Notes under the pieces: model-generated
The model's database searches: none
The model's input: only the letters and a program-made list of their open reading frames with translations
What the model was told of the DNA's origin: nothing
Made by a program: the position numbers and the translations under genes
Origin: Acidobacteriota bacterium
Lineage (GTDB): Bacteria; Acidobacteriota; Vicinamibacteria; Vicinamibacterales; JAKQTR01
Assembly: GCA_026393735.1 (NCBI GenBank)
Contig: JAPKZP010000581.1
Coordinates: forward strand, 1 to 7,991
Direction of reading: 5' to 3'
DNA: 7,991 nt
In this document: positions 1 to 7,191 of the stretch, piece by piece
Layout: each line of letters begins with the position of its first letter
How positions within the stretch are numbered: position 1 is the first letter of the stretch

Positions 1-89
1 CAGCCCGGCATCGCCGCGGCCAGCGACAGGCCGAGGATGGCGGCGAGGATTGTGCTGCAGGCGTTGATCAGGTGGCGGCGTCGGATCAT
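1..89 (-). CDS. Exported protein, N-terminal signal peptide only (3'-truncated)
   Basis: Only 29 full codons are visible before the left window edge. The ATG at 89 is preceded six bases upstream by GAGGGAG, a good ribosome binding site. The visible residues start M-I-R-R-R-H and continue with a hydrophobic stretch (about 13-26) ending in L-A-A-A-M-P-G, a standard Sec-type signal peptide with an Ala-rich cleavage zone. C11 lies before the hydrophobic core, so it is not a lipobox cysteine. It follows the metallopeptidase gene by 36 bases on the same strand and is likely cotranscribed. The mature protein is outside the window and its role cannot be stated. Confidence 0.72.
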   Translation of the reverse strand, partial: MIRRRHLINACSTILAAILGLSLAAAMPG

Positions 90-95
90 GATGCG

Positions 96-102
96 CTCCC
101 TC
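96..102 (-). promoter_or_regulatory. Ribosome binding site GAGGGAG of the last (partial) gene
   Basis: On the minus strand GAGGGAG lies six bases before the ATG at 89. Together with the signal peptide that follows, it is the main support for a gene starting here. Confidence 0.75.
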
Positions 103-125
103 GAGTGTACTGCTCACCGAGACCG

Positions 126-3100
126 TCAGCGCGTGCGGGGCGTCGGGTCCGCAGCCGGCGGCGCGGACACTTGAGCCGGAGGCCGGCCCGCATAGGTCGC
201 CAGGATCTGCACGACCTGCTCGTTGTGGCCATCGTTCATGGCCTCTCCCACGCGAGCGAACAGCGTGCGCCCCCACACCACGGCCTCCTGTGGCGACCTG
301 GCCCCCATGACCCGGCCCATGGCGGCGTGCAGGCCGATCGTGTCACCGTGGAAGTACGCCATCTCCAACGTCCGCGGTCCCACCAGGCGAGCGATGCGGC
401 TCGCAATGTCCGTCTGCGCGGCAAAGGCGGGGTACGTGGCTGTCTGGCTTGTCGCCATCCGGTCGAGCGCGCGCTCGGTGAAGTACTGGCTCACGCCTTC
501 GTGCAGTGCCGTCAGCCGCTCGAACTCGCTGCGCCATGGTGCGGACGCGTGGGCGTGCACGCGCTCGTGCATCATGCTCTGGCTGATGTGCCGTTCGGCC
601 GCGGGCTCGGGCGGGTCCGCTCCAGCGTCCAGGGGCGCGAGCCACAACGCCAGGACAGGCCCGTGAGCCGTGTTCGACCTCGCCCTGATGAGCCAGGCGT
701 TGAAGCGGGCGAGAGTCGACGATGGACTCCCGGTGCCGTTCGCCGTGATCCGGTATGTCGGCAAGCTGGTGGCCGGCAGCGTCGTAGCGCTCGGCGTCCC
801 GAAGGTCCCCCCTAGCGCCGTGTCCGCCGCTCCGCGCTCGTCGGTCTGGCTCTCGAGGACGCCGCGCAAATCCTTGCTGGCGTTGTCCAAGGCGGCCGCG
901 TTCTGCGGAGTCGGGTTCGCGAAGGCCCGATCCTCGGCCGCACGCTGGCGGGCAACGGCATCCGCCACCTGCCGCTGCGAAGCCGCCGTCTGCGCCCGGT
1001 CCTTCGGAACGGCCGCGTCGACCTGCTGCTGCCGCGCGGCCGCCGCGACGTTGGTCTTGTCCGTCGCCTGGGCGGCGGCCGCCTTTTTCGCGTCCACGGC
1101 GTACTGCTTCTGCCCCTGGAGCCTGGTGCTCTCGCGGAACGCCTGCTTGGCCAGCACCGTCCTGGGCGTCTCCTTGTCGTCCTTCGCGGTCGTGTTGCTC
1201 CCACCGATGGCCCTGTTGCCGGCGGTCGTACCTGCGGTCCGTTGCGTGCCCTGGCCCTTCGCCGCGATGCCGGCCTCGATATGCCAGTTCGGCCCCTCCC
1301 GCATGTCGGGCTTCGTCTTGCGCATGTCGTTCAGGATCCGCGCCTTCCCCTCGATGATCGTCGGCTTGCTGCCGTCGCCGGGGACCTTGAGCACTTTGTC
1401 CGGCATCGGAAGCTTCAGTTCCTTCGGACTCGTGGACTGCTCGAAGTGCGTCTGCGAGTTGGCGTTCTTGCCGAGCGCGTGCTGCTGGTTCGCGTAGTTC
1501 TGGGCCTGCGCGGCCGTGCCCTGGCCGGCGTCCCCGTAGTTGTGGACCGGTTCGCCGTCGCGCGAGGCGGTCGATGCGGCCTTGTCGTGGTCGGAGACGA
1601 ACCTCGTACCGGTGGCCGGATCGCACAGGATGTCGGCGCCCGTCTTGGGATCGCGCCGTACGACGGCCTTGCCTTCCGCCACCATCTTGTTCACGTTCGC
1701 CTGCGCGGCCACGAGATGCGCCCGCGCTTCGTCCATGTTCCTCTTGGCCTGCGAGATGCGGCCCGAGTCGCCCGACGCCTGCGCCTCCGCGTACTTCGCC
1801 TCCGCCTCCCGGTGCGCCGTGCCGGCCTTGCTCTTGGTCTGGTCAGCGGGGATCGCGCCCTGAAGCTCGGGGGCGCTATTGGCTTTCAAGTCCTTCGGCT
1901 TGCCGATAGCCGTACCGTTGCGCATCTGATTGCTCGCATTGAGATCGCCCGGCCTGAAGTAGTCAGTCTCCCCCGAGGCCTGGTTCCCGCGCAGGATGTC
2001 GGCGCCGGTGTCCTCGTTCATCCCCGCCTTGTTGAACGTGCCCTTGTTCTCGTCGGCATTCGGCCGGGTAGTGTTCTCCAGTTTCTGCTTGAAATCGTCG
2101 CTCGCTGGCGGAAGATCCTTCGTCGTCTTGGGTCCGTCGTCCTTGGCGGTATGCGACTGCCCCTGGGCGGCGCCCTCGATTCCGTCAGCGACCGGGGGCT
2201 TGGCGAGTTCCGCGGATGAGTCGTGCGCCAGCTTCGTCGCGTCGGCCTTTGCTTGCCCCGTGAACTCGTCCTTGATTCGCTGGCCCCCGGTCTCGCCGGC
2301 AACGGAGAGGACATCGTTCAAGCTTCGCCGGGAGTCGCCGGCGGTCTTGGGCGGCATGACCGGCGCGCGCATGACCGCTTCGGTGATGACGGCGATGACC
2401 AGTTCCTGCCCGGTGGCGCTCCAGTCGCCTTTCTCGGCGCCGGTCATCACCGCGTTCTGGACCGTGGTGGTGACCGCCATCGTGGTGGCGGAATCCTGCA
2501 GGGTCTTCAGCCCGACGTTCGGGTTTCCCATCGCGCCGGTGAGGAGGATCGTCGTGCCAGCTGTCGTGACGCTGACGAGGAGATCGCGGCCGGCGCCCGG
2601 CGGCAGCGTAGCCTCGGCGACCGACTGCACGCCCTTGCCGACCGCCATGCCGGTGGCGAATCCAACGGGGTTGGCAACGGCGGACAGCGCGGTGTTGAAC
2701 TTCCGGGCGTTGTCGGCGATGAACTGCGCCTCGTCGGCGGCCTGGCCCGCCATTTCCGCCTTAGCCGAGTTCGCAGCGGAGTAGTTCCGGCCGGCCGCGC
2801 CAAACCACTTCTGCGCATCCCTGACGGCGGCGTTGTAGCCCGCGACGTCACCCGCGTCGAATTTCTGCCTCGCATCGCGCATCGACTGCATGCCATGGTT
2901 GAAGGCCCGGTCGCCAAGGGCTTCCGAGTTGTCCATGGCGTCTTCCAGGGCACCGCCGCCGGTCGTCCGGTTCCAGAGTCGCGCACCGGTGTCCCAGTTC
3001 GATTCGACGCCGTCGTTGCCAGGCGTCGCGATCTTCATGATCCGGTTGAACCGGTCCTGCATCTGCTTCCGCTGATCCGGAGGGATCTTGTCGCGGCCGC

Positions 3101-3593
3101 TGGGGACGTTTGCGCCCAGCCTGTTGCCACCTGGTGGAGGCACGCCCCCGGCAGGGTTCCCGGGTCCCCCGGGTCCGCGGCCGCCCGGGCCTCCCGGCCC
3201 GCGACCGCCGGGCCCTCCCGGCCCGACCGGCACCAGGCCCCTGGCGACACCCTCGTTGCGCATCCCGGGGACGGTGTCCGGCGACGGCGCGGCGGCCCGC
3301 TGGCTGGTCTCGGCACCGCCTCCGCCACCGCATCCGCTCACGTCGCCAGTGACGGCGCCGGTGATACACCGGGAGAGATTGTTGACGGCCTTGGTGACTT
3401 CGGTGCGGAAGATCCCCATGACCAGGAGGACCGTGACCACCATCATGCCGGAGATGACGACAACCTCCGACGTGGACACGCCATCCTGCCGACGCAGGCC
3501 CGGGAATCGCCGCTGCACGCGACGCTCAGGATCGTTCGAACCGGCAGAGGATCCTGGTGAACAGGTTGCGCGGGAACGCACGCCAGTAGACAT
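126..3593 (-). CDS. Giant prepilin-like protein with C-terminal HEXXH metallopeptidase
   Basis: The product is 1155 residues. The ATG at 3593 is fixed by AAGGAG seven bases upstream; the longer frame up to 3920 lies within the preceding gene. Residues 1-38 form a basic leader ending in Q-D-G38; the following V-S-T-S-E43 places Glu at mature position 5, the rule for prepilin-peptidase substrates (type IV and Flp pilins), and a hydrophobic helix follows at about 44-62. C76 and C88 flank a short loop. Residues 124-150 are collagen-like Gly-Pro-Gly repeats. Residues about 215-300 are helical, 300-410 are unusually hydrophobic and Gly/Ala/Thr-rich, and 420-945 are mostly polar, with helical Ala/Gln-rich stretches at about 590-645 and 815-925. 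The C-terminal domain (about 945-1138) has H1009-E-R-V-H1013, 18 residues, then E1032 within LHEGVSQYFTE, which fits zinc gluzincins, followed by AYFHGD (1079-1084). E1010 would be the catalytic base and H1009, H1013 and E1032 zinc ligands. The combination suggests a surface-anchored or secreted effector; toxin, adhesin-processing protease and pilus-tip protein are all possible. The pilin part is read from one motif, the peptidase part from several. Confidence 0.93.
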   Translation of the reverse strand: MSTGVRSRATCSPGSSAGSNDPERRVQRRFPGLRRQDGVSTSEVVVISGMMVVTVLLVMGIFRTEVTKAVNNLSRCITGAVTGDVSGCGGGGGAETSQRAAAPSPDTVPGMRNEGVARGLVPVGPGGPGGRGPGGPGGRGPGGPGNPAGGVPPPGGNRLGANVPSGRDKIPPDQRKQMQDRFNRIMKIATPGNDGVESNWDTGARLWNRTTGGGALEDAMDNSEALGDRAFNHGMQSMRDARQKFDAGDVAGYNAAVRDAQKWFGAAGRNYSAANSAKAEMAGQAADEAQFIADNARKFNTALSAVANPVGFATGMAVGKGVQSVAEATLPPGAGRDLLVSVTTAGTTILLTGAMGNPNVGLKTLQDSATTMAVTTTVQNAVMTGAEKGDWSATGQELVIAVITEAVMRAPVMPPKTAGDSRRSLNDVLSVAGETGGQRIKDEFTGQAKADATKLAHDSSAELAKPPVADGIEGAAQGQSHTAKDDGPKTTKDLPPASDDFKQKLENTTRPNADENKGTFNKAGMNEDTGADILRGNQASGETDYFRPGDLNASNQMRNGTAIGKPKDLKANSAPELQGAIPADQTKSKAGTAHREAEAKYAEAQASGDSGRISQAKRNMDEARAHLVAAQANVNKMVAEGKAVVRRDPKTGADILCDPATGTRFVSDHDKAASTASRDGEPVHNYGDAGQGTAAQAQNYANQQHALGKNANSQTHFEQSTSPKELKLPMPDKVLKVPGDGSKPTIIEGKARILNDMRKTKPDMREGPNWHIEAGIAAKGQGTQRTAGTTAGNRAIGGSNTTAKDDKETPRTVLAKQAFRESTRLQGQKQYAVDAKKAAAAQATDKTNVAAAARQQQVDAAVPKDRAQTAASQRQVADAVARQRAAEDRAFANPTPQNAAALDNASKDLRGVLESQTDERGAADTALGGTFGTPSATTLPATSLPTYRITANGTGSPSSTLARFNAWLIRARSNTAHGPVLALWLAPLDAGADPPEPAAERHISQSMMHERVHAHASAPWRSEFERLTALHEGVSQYFTERALDRMATSQTATYPAFAAQTDIASRIARLVGPRTLEMAYFHGDTIGLHAAMGRVMGARSPQEAVVWGRTLFARVGEAMNDGHNEQVVQILATYAGRPPAQVSAPPAADPTPRTR
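1626..2006 (-). repeat. 15-bp direct repeat pair encoding the TGADIL peptide
   Basis: CAGGATGTCGGCGCC (plus-strand reading) occurs at 1626-1640 and 1992-2006, in the same reading frame, giving TGADIL at residues 529-534 and 651-656. One more base either side differs, including the Thr codon third position. It may mark a short duplicated motif, EDTGADILRG against PKTGADILCD. Confidence 0.6.
3144..3224 (-). repeat. Collagen-like Gly/Pro tandem repeat within the coding region
   Basis: Residues 124-150 of the prepilin-metallopeptidase protein are built from a GPGGPGGR octapeptide that occurs twice in a row, then a partial third copy. In DNA this is a set of G-runs of three or more on the coding strand. 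Such Gly/Pro tracts are flexible or extended spacers and are prone to copy-number change. Here the tract separates the membrane helix from the rest of the protein. Confidence 0.8.
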
Positions 3594-3600
3594 GGACGCT

Positions 3601-3606
3601 CTCCTT
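3601..3606 (-). promoter_or_regulatory. Ribosome binding site AAGGAG of the prepilin-metallopeptidase gene
   Basis: On the minus strand AAGGAG lies seven bases before the ATG at 3593. It is the strongest Shine-Dalgarno sequence in the window. It decides the start against the longer open frame to 3920 and shows that this gene has independent translation initiation after the 68-base gap. Confidence 0.85.
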
Positions 3607-3661
3607 ACGTACGAGAGGCCCGCCACACGGGAGGCGCGGCCGACAGCCGCGGACCGGTGTC

Positions 3662-5962
3662 CTACCGGACGACGGGTGAGCGGGGGACGTCGCCGAGGAA
3701 GCCCAGACGCAACTTTACGACCGTTCCGACGCTTGCGCCGTCGTCGGCCAGTGTCTGGGCATCCGCCGATGCGGCTTCCCTGAACAATGCCAGCGCGCGA
3801 TCGCGTTCGCCCAGTTCCTGGTGACAGCGGGCCCGGAAATAGAGGGCCGCAGCCGGGCTGACGCCAAGCCCCGCGGGCAGTTGCGCCAGGCTGCTGAGCA
3901 GGTCGAGGGCTGTCCGCCACTGGCTAAATCGCATGTGCACCAGTGCCAGGCTGAAGGACAGCAGGTCGCGGTCGGCCTGGCCCGTCGCGATGGCCGCCGC
4001 AGCCTGCAGCTTCGCCATGATCGCGTTGCCGAACAGCGTCGGGTCGAACACCGGTGCGCGCCGGGGCCGCCGCTGGACGGGCAGCGCCACCTGCTTGCCC
4101 TGGGCGCCGGCAAGCTTGACGCTGAGCACTTCGCCGGGCTTCTTGTCCCGCACGCGGTCGCCCACTTGCGCCGCCGTCAGCGCGGCGCCGTCCATGAGGG
4201 CAATGCCGTCGCCCGCGCGGAGTCCCGCCAGCGCGGCCGGGCTGCCGGTTTCGACCGACACGATGACGAGCGGGGCCTCGGGCAGCAGGGAATCCGCCAG
4301 GCGCATGCCGAGGTCGTTCGTGAACACGAGCTGCGACGCGTCGGTCGGCTTGTCGATCTGCTGCGCGACGTCATTCAACGCCTCGGACGACACCTTGGTG
4401 ACGCGCACACGGTCGGCACCGGCGTGATCGGTCCAGAACAGGAGCAGGTCGACTGGCGTCTCGGCGCTGACGGCCGGCCCGCGAGCAACCGCGGCGAGCA
4501 GCAGCGGTGCATCGTAGTTCTCCGTGGCGAGCTTCAGCAGCCGCTTGACGTTCTCGGTGTCCGCCCGATCGGATGCGGCGACGAGCTCGGCCGTCGAGGT
4601 ATCGCTCCAGCGCTGGATCTCAGGCGGGAGATCCACGAGCGTCGCCAGCCTGAAGCTCTTGACCGCCGAAGCCACCGCGCGATCGATACTGGTCGTCAGG
4701 TCGGGGACCGGACGCAGCGTGTTCTGGACTGTCTCGACGGCGCCGAGGAAGGCCAGGCCAGGCTTGAGCGTGACGTCGATCATCTCGGTTCGGCCCCGCG
4801 CGATAACGGCGCTGACGCCGTAGGACCCGATGCGATGACGGATGCGGACGCGGTGTTCCCCCGTGCAGACATTGCGCTCGAAGGGCGTCCGGCCCGCCAT
4901 CTGGCCGTCGACGTAGACATCGGCATCGCTCGGCATCGAGCTGACGCGGAGCGTGCCCACGTCGGGCCGCATCCGGATGGTGCTGGCATCGCCGAACCAG
5001 AGCAGCGGGGACCCAGCGTCCAGCTTCGCAAGGGCATCAGCCGTGATCGCAATCGTGCGCGACTCCTCGATCAGGCATTCCCCGCGGAAGCGCACGCTCA
5101 GGGAGCGGTCCACCGGCGGATCGCGAAGCAGAAACCCCGAGGAGGTGGCCGGATCGAACCGGGCCAGGCCCATGGCCTGGTCGAGCGCCGACGATTCCTC
5201 GGCCGACAGCCGCCCGCGCAGGTCCGAGACGCGCATCGTCTCGCCGGCGTGCGCGTTGTCGACCAGCACCTCGACGCCCTCGCGGTTTGCGAGGAAGGCG
5301 ATCGGCGGGATCTGCGCTTGCGGCGCTAGGTCAGGCACGTTCAGCGTCTGTCCGGCGACGATCGTCAGACGAGCCCCGGCGCCCTGGTACCCAGGCTTCT
5401 CGAGCCGGAGCTGGTAGGTGCCGTTGATGAGCGACGCGCGCACCGGCACGTCGCCCGTGACGCCGATCTCGATGCCGTCGAGCAGGATCTTGCAGTCACG
5501 CACGCTGCTGCTGACCTCGAGCAGGCCGGTCTCCTTCGTGCGAATCCCGTCGAAGACTTCCTGTTCGCGCGGCGCCAGCGTCTGGTTGAAGAACGGATCG
5601 ACCCGCAGCAGCTCGCGGAAGCTCTCATCGACCTTCTCGTTGTTCAAGAGTTGCAGATGGGCCCGCGCCCGGAGGATGAAGAGCTGCCGGTGCGCAGGGC
5701 GCTCGGCCGCCGTCAGCGGCCGGGTCTTGCGCAACTCGATGGACTCGACCGCCATGTGATCCAGGGATTCGACGGCGGCCTGAGGGTCGGTCTCCAGCAA
5801 CTGTCCGGCCCGTTCTACGCGGCTCATGAACGGATCCGTCTGCGGGAATGCAAGGCTAGCCGCTGCTGCCGCCGGCTGTGGCGGCGCCGCCACCTGGGAG
5901 ACGGCCGGACTCGCCATGCCCGCGCACAGCACCAGCGCGATCGACAACGGACGCCACCTCAT
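3662..5962 (-). CDS. Exported TPR-PEGA-PEGA-PDZ-TPR scaffold protein
   Basis: The product is 766 residues. The ATG at 5962 overlaps the previous stop as ATGA and has GAGG five bases upstream; an open frame continues upstream to 6874 but only as a shadow of the previous gene. An export signal occupies residues 1-22 (basic start, hydrophobic core 7-16, likely cleavage after A20-V-S22). C13 sits in the core with Leu before it, so it is not a good lipobox. Residues about 44-140 are helical and TPR-like. A first PEGA module spans about 146-205 (CKILLDGIEIG, then GTYQLRLEKPGY); a second spans about 336-398 (GTLRVSS, DADVYVDGQMAGRTPFE, GEHRVRI). A PDZ domain covers about 549-620, with LGMRL, VIVSVETGSPAALAGLRAGD and IALMDG typical of the DegP/HtrA-type fold, but no protease domain accompanies it. 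Residues about 655-735 are again TPR-like (ALYFRARCHQELGERDRALALFREA). It looks like a periplasmic or surface assembly platform; the partner proteins are not known. The part from 400 to 548 matches no family I recognise. Confidence 0.94.
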   Translation of the reverse strand: MRWRPLSIALVLCAGMASPAVSQVAAPPQPAAAAASLAFPQTDPFMSRVERAGQLLETDPQAAVESLDHMAVESIELRKTRPLTAAERPAHRQLFILRARAHLQLLNNEKVDESFRELLRVDPFFNQTLAPREQEVFDGIRTKETGLLEVSSSVRDCKILLDGIEIGVTGDVPVRASLINGTYQLRLEKPGYQGAGARLTIVAGQTLNVPDLAPQAQIPPIAFLANREGVEVLVDNAHAGETMRVSDLRGRLSAEESSALDQAMGLARFDPATSSGFLLRDPPVDRSLSVRFRGECLIEESRTIAITADALAKLDAGSPLLWFGDASTIRMRPDVGTLRVSSMPSDADVYVDGQMAGRTPFERNVCTGEHRVRIRHRIGSYGVSAVIARGRTEMIDVTLKPGLAFLGAVETVQNTLRPVPDLTTSIDRAVASAVKSFRLATLVDLPPEIQRWSDTSTAELVAASDRADTENVKRLLKLATENYDAPLLLAAVARGPAVSAETPVDLLLFWTDHAGADRVRVTKVSSEALNDVAQQIDKPTDASQLVFTNDLGMRLADSLLPEAPLVIVSVETGSPAALAGLRAGDGIALMDGAALTAAQVGDRVRDKKPGEVLSVKLAGAQGKQVALPVQRRPRRAPVFDPTLFGNAIMAKLQAAAAIATGQADRDLLSFSLALVHMRFSQWRTALDLLSSLAQLPAGLGVSPAAALYFRARCHQELGERDRALALFREAASADAQTLADDGASVGTVVKLRLGFLGDVPRSPVVR

Positions 5963-7191
5963 CGGAACCTCATCATGCGGGGCGACGACTTTCCCGCGAC
6001 GTAGACCTGGCCGGACGGGCTCACGCCGACGGCCGACGCATTCTTGTAGGCGCGATCGCCTTCCTGCGGAAGAGCCATGGTGGTGGCCAGGACGGCGCCA
6101 AGGCGTCCGTCCGGCTGAGTCCGCATGTGAAGCACGCACACGCGCTTGAGGCTGGTGTCGAGCAGGTAGAACCCGTTGGCGCGGTCCACCGCGAGATCTT
6201 CGATCTTCTCGAGCTTCGTGCCGCCGACGATCGGCCCGACCACGGTGATCTGGCGCTGCGAGGCATCCAGCACCCGCACCGACTGCCCACGGTCGTCGAG
6301 CAGGTAGACCCAGTCGGTCGGGCCGACGCGGACGACCCGGAACTTGCCGATGGGACCCCATTGCGCGCACACGCCTGTCGCGGCCTGGCACTTCAGTACA
6401 CCGTCGGAGTCCTTGTCGATGACCAGCAGGCTGCCGTCCGAAAGCGCAGCCATCGAGCGCACCTTCTTCACCTGGCGCGCCTTCCCGCCCCACGTGCCTC
6501 CCAACGGAACCGTGCGGGACGGAGGCACGGTCGCCAGGCCCGTCTTGCCGGCGACCGCAAGGGAGCCATCGGGCATCACCGCGACCGCCGACGGTTCCTG
6601 AGGCACCGCGACCGCTGTCGCCGTGTCGGCCCCGACGCGGTAGACGCGGCCCGCGCCCTCGTCGAGCAGCACGAAGCGGGCCTCGCCCTCGAAGACGATC
6701 GCCCGCGATTCGTCCATCGCCTGCACGCCCCGGGCGACGACGCCCTCGAACGTGGGGAAGTAGATCTGCCCGGGCACGCTGGCCCGAAGGCGCCTCGCAA
6801 GCAGCGTCGCCAACTCGATGGCCTCGTTGCGCAGCGGGTGATCCGCGGGCAGTTCGTCCCGGAGCAACTGACACTCGAGGATGGCCTGGGGCAGGTTGCC
6901 CGAGAGCGCCTGGAGTCTCGCCAGACGCAGGCGTGCCGTGAGGGCATCACCAGTGCCCGGATGTTCGATGAGCAGCTCGTAGAGCCGATCGACGGCGACA
7001 TCGATCCGGAGTTCCGCTTCGGCGCTTGCCGCCTGCGACAGGAGCGACCCGGCGCCGGCTGGGGGAGGAGGCGCGGCGGTGCGGGGGGCAGTCTGGCCCC
7101 ACGCGGCGGACGATAGCGCCACGCACCCCAGCGCGACGCCGGCGGCACGCCACGCCCGGCTAGCGAAGCTGTTGTACAACGATCTGCTCAT
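5959..7191 (-). CDS. Exported TPR-like / NHL-type beta-propeller protein
   Basis: The product is 410 residues. The chosen ATG at 7191 gives a classical export signal: basic residues (R3, R12, R15), a hydrophobic core at about 17-30 and a likely cleavage near A30-W-G-Q33. The frame runs upstream to 7323 but those codons lie inside the previous gene and would bury the signal. After a short Ala/Pro spacer, residues about 54-137 form helical pairs of TPR type (leucine-rich, with ALSGNLPQAI at 95-104). Residues about 165-410 repeat the beta-propeller pattern of hydrophobic strand, DG turn, second strand: VMPDGSLAV (205-213), ALSDGSLLVI (249-258), DWVYLLDDRG (293-302), GFYLLDT (340-346) and VSPSGQVYVAG (390-400), about five or six blades. 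C268 and C275 are close enough for a disulfide. Such propellers usually bind proteins or polymers and have no active site; no catalytic motif is visible. No strong Shine-Dalgarno precedes the ATG, so coupling to the upstream gene is likely. It ends in a 4-nt ATGA overlap with the next gene. Exact function is unknown. Confidence 0.92.
   Translation of the reverse strand: MSRSLYNSFASRAWRAAGVALGCVALSSAAWGQTAPRTAAPPPPAGAGSLLSQAASAEAELRIDVAVDRLYELLIEHPGTGDALTARLRLARLQALSGNLPQAILECQLLRDELPADHPLRNEAIELATLLARRLRASVPGQIYFPTFEGVVARGVQAMDESRAIVFEGEARFVLLDEGAGRVYRVGADTATAVAVPQEPSAVAVMPDGSLAVAGKTGLATVPPSRTVPLGGTWGGKARQVKKVRSMAALSDGSLLVIDKDSDGVLKCQAATGVCAQWGPIGKFRVVRVGPTDWVYLLDDRGQSVRVLDASQRQITVVGPIVGGTKLEKIEDLAVDRANGFYLLDTSLKRVCVLHMRTQPDGRLGAVLATTMALPQEGDRAYKNASAVGVSPSGQVYVAGKSSPRMMRFR
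5968..5971 (-). promoter_or_regulatory. Ribosome binding site GAGG at the ATGA junction
   Basis: GAGG on the minus strand lies five bases before the ATG at 5962, inside the last codons of the propeller gene. It supports reinitiation at the ATGA stop-start overlap and a fixed ratio of the two proteins. Confidence 0.65.

Noticed and set aside
1536..1655. Possible second enzymatic domain around residues 647-686 of the large protein, with an S-D-H-D sequence (667-670) loosely like the S-D-Y-D motif of some toxin domains
   Set aside because: Only four residues match, and I see no accompanying catalytic residues or conserved framework, so no function is claimed.
2223..3560. Long plus-strand open frame of 445 codons opposite the large protein
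   Set aside because: It is antisense to a gene with a strong ribosome binding site and recognisable motifs. Its translation is Arg/Gly/Val-rich with no domain pattern, as expected for the opposite strand of GC-rich coding DNA.
3635..3651. Six-base-pair hairpin (CGCGGC, 5-base loop, GCCGCG) in the gap before the large gene
   Set aside because: A possible terminator or processing site, but the stem is short and no T-run follows on the minus strand; such stems are common by chance at this GC content.
3821..5329. Plus-strand open frame of 502 codons opposite the PEGA/PDZ gene
   Set aside because: Composition is Arg/Ala/Gly/His-rich, with no motif or signal. It lies entirely opposite a gene with clear PEGA and PDZ motifs.
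5920..5962. Lipoprotein signal in the PEGA/PDZ protein (C13)
   Set aside because: The residues before the Cys (L-V-L) lack the small residue required at -1, and the Cys lies inside the hydrophobic core; a normal signal-peptidase I site follows.
5878..7116. Plus-strand open frame of 412 codons opposite the propeller gene
   Set aside because: Same type of antisense shadow; the minus-strand product has a signal peptide and propeller repeats, this one has neither.
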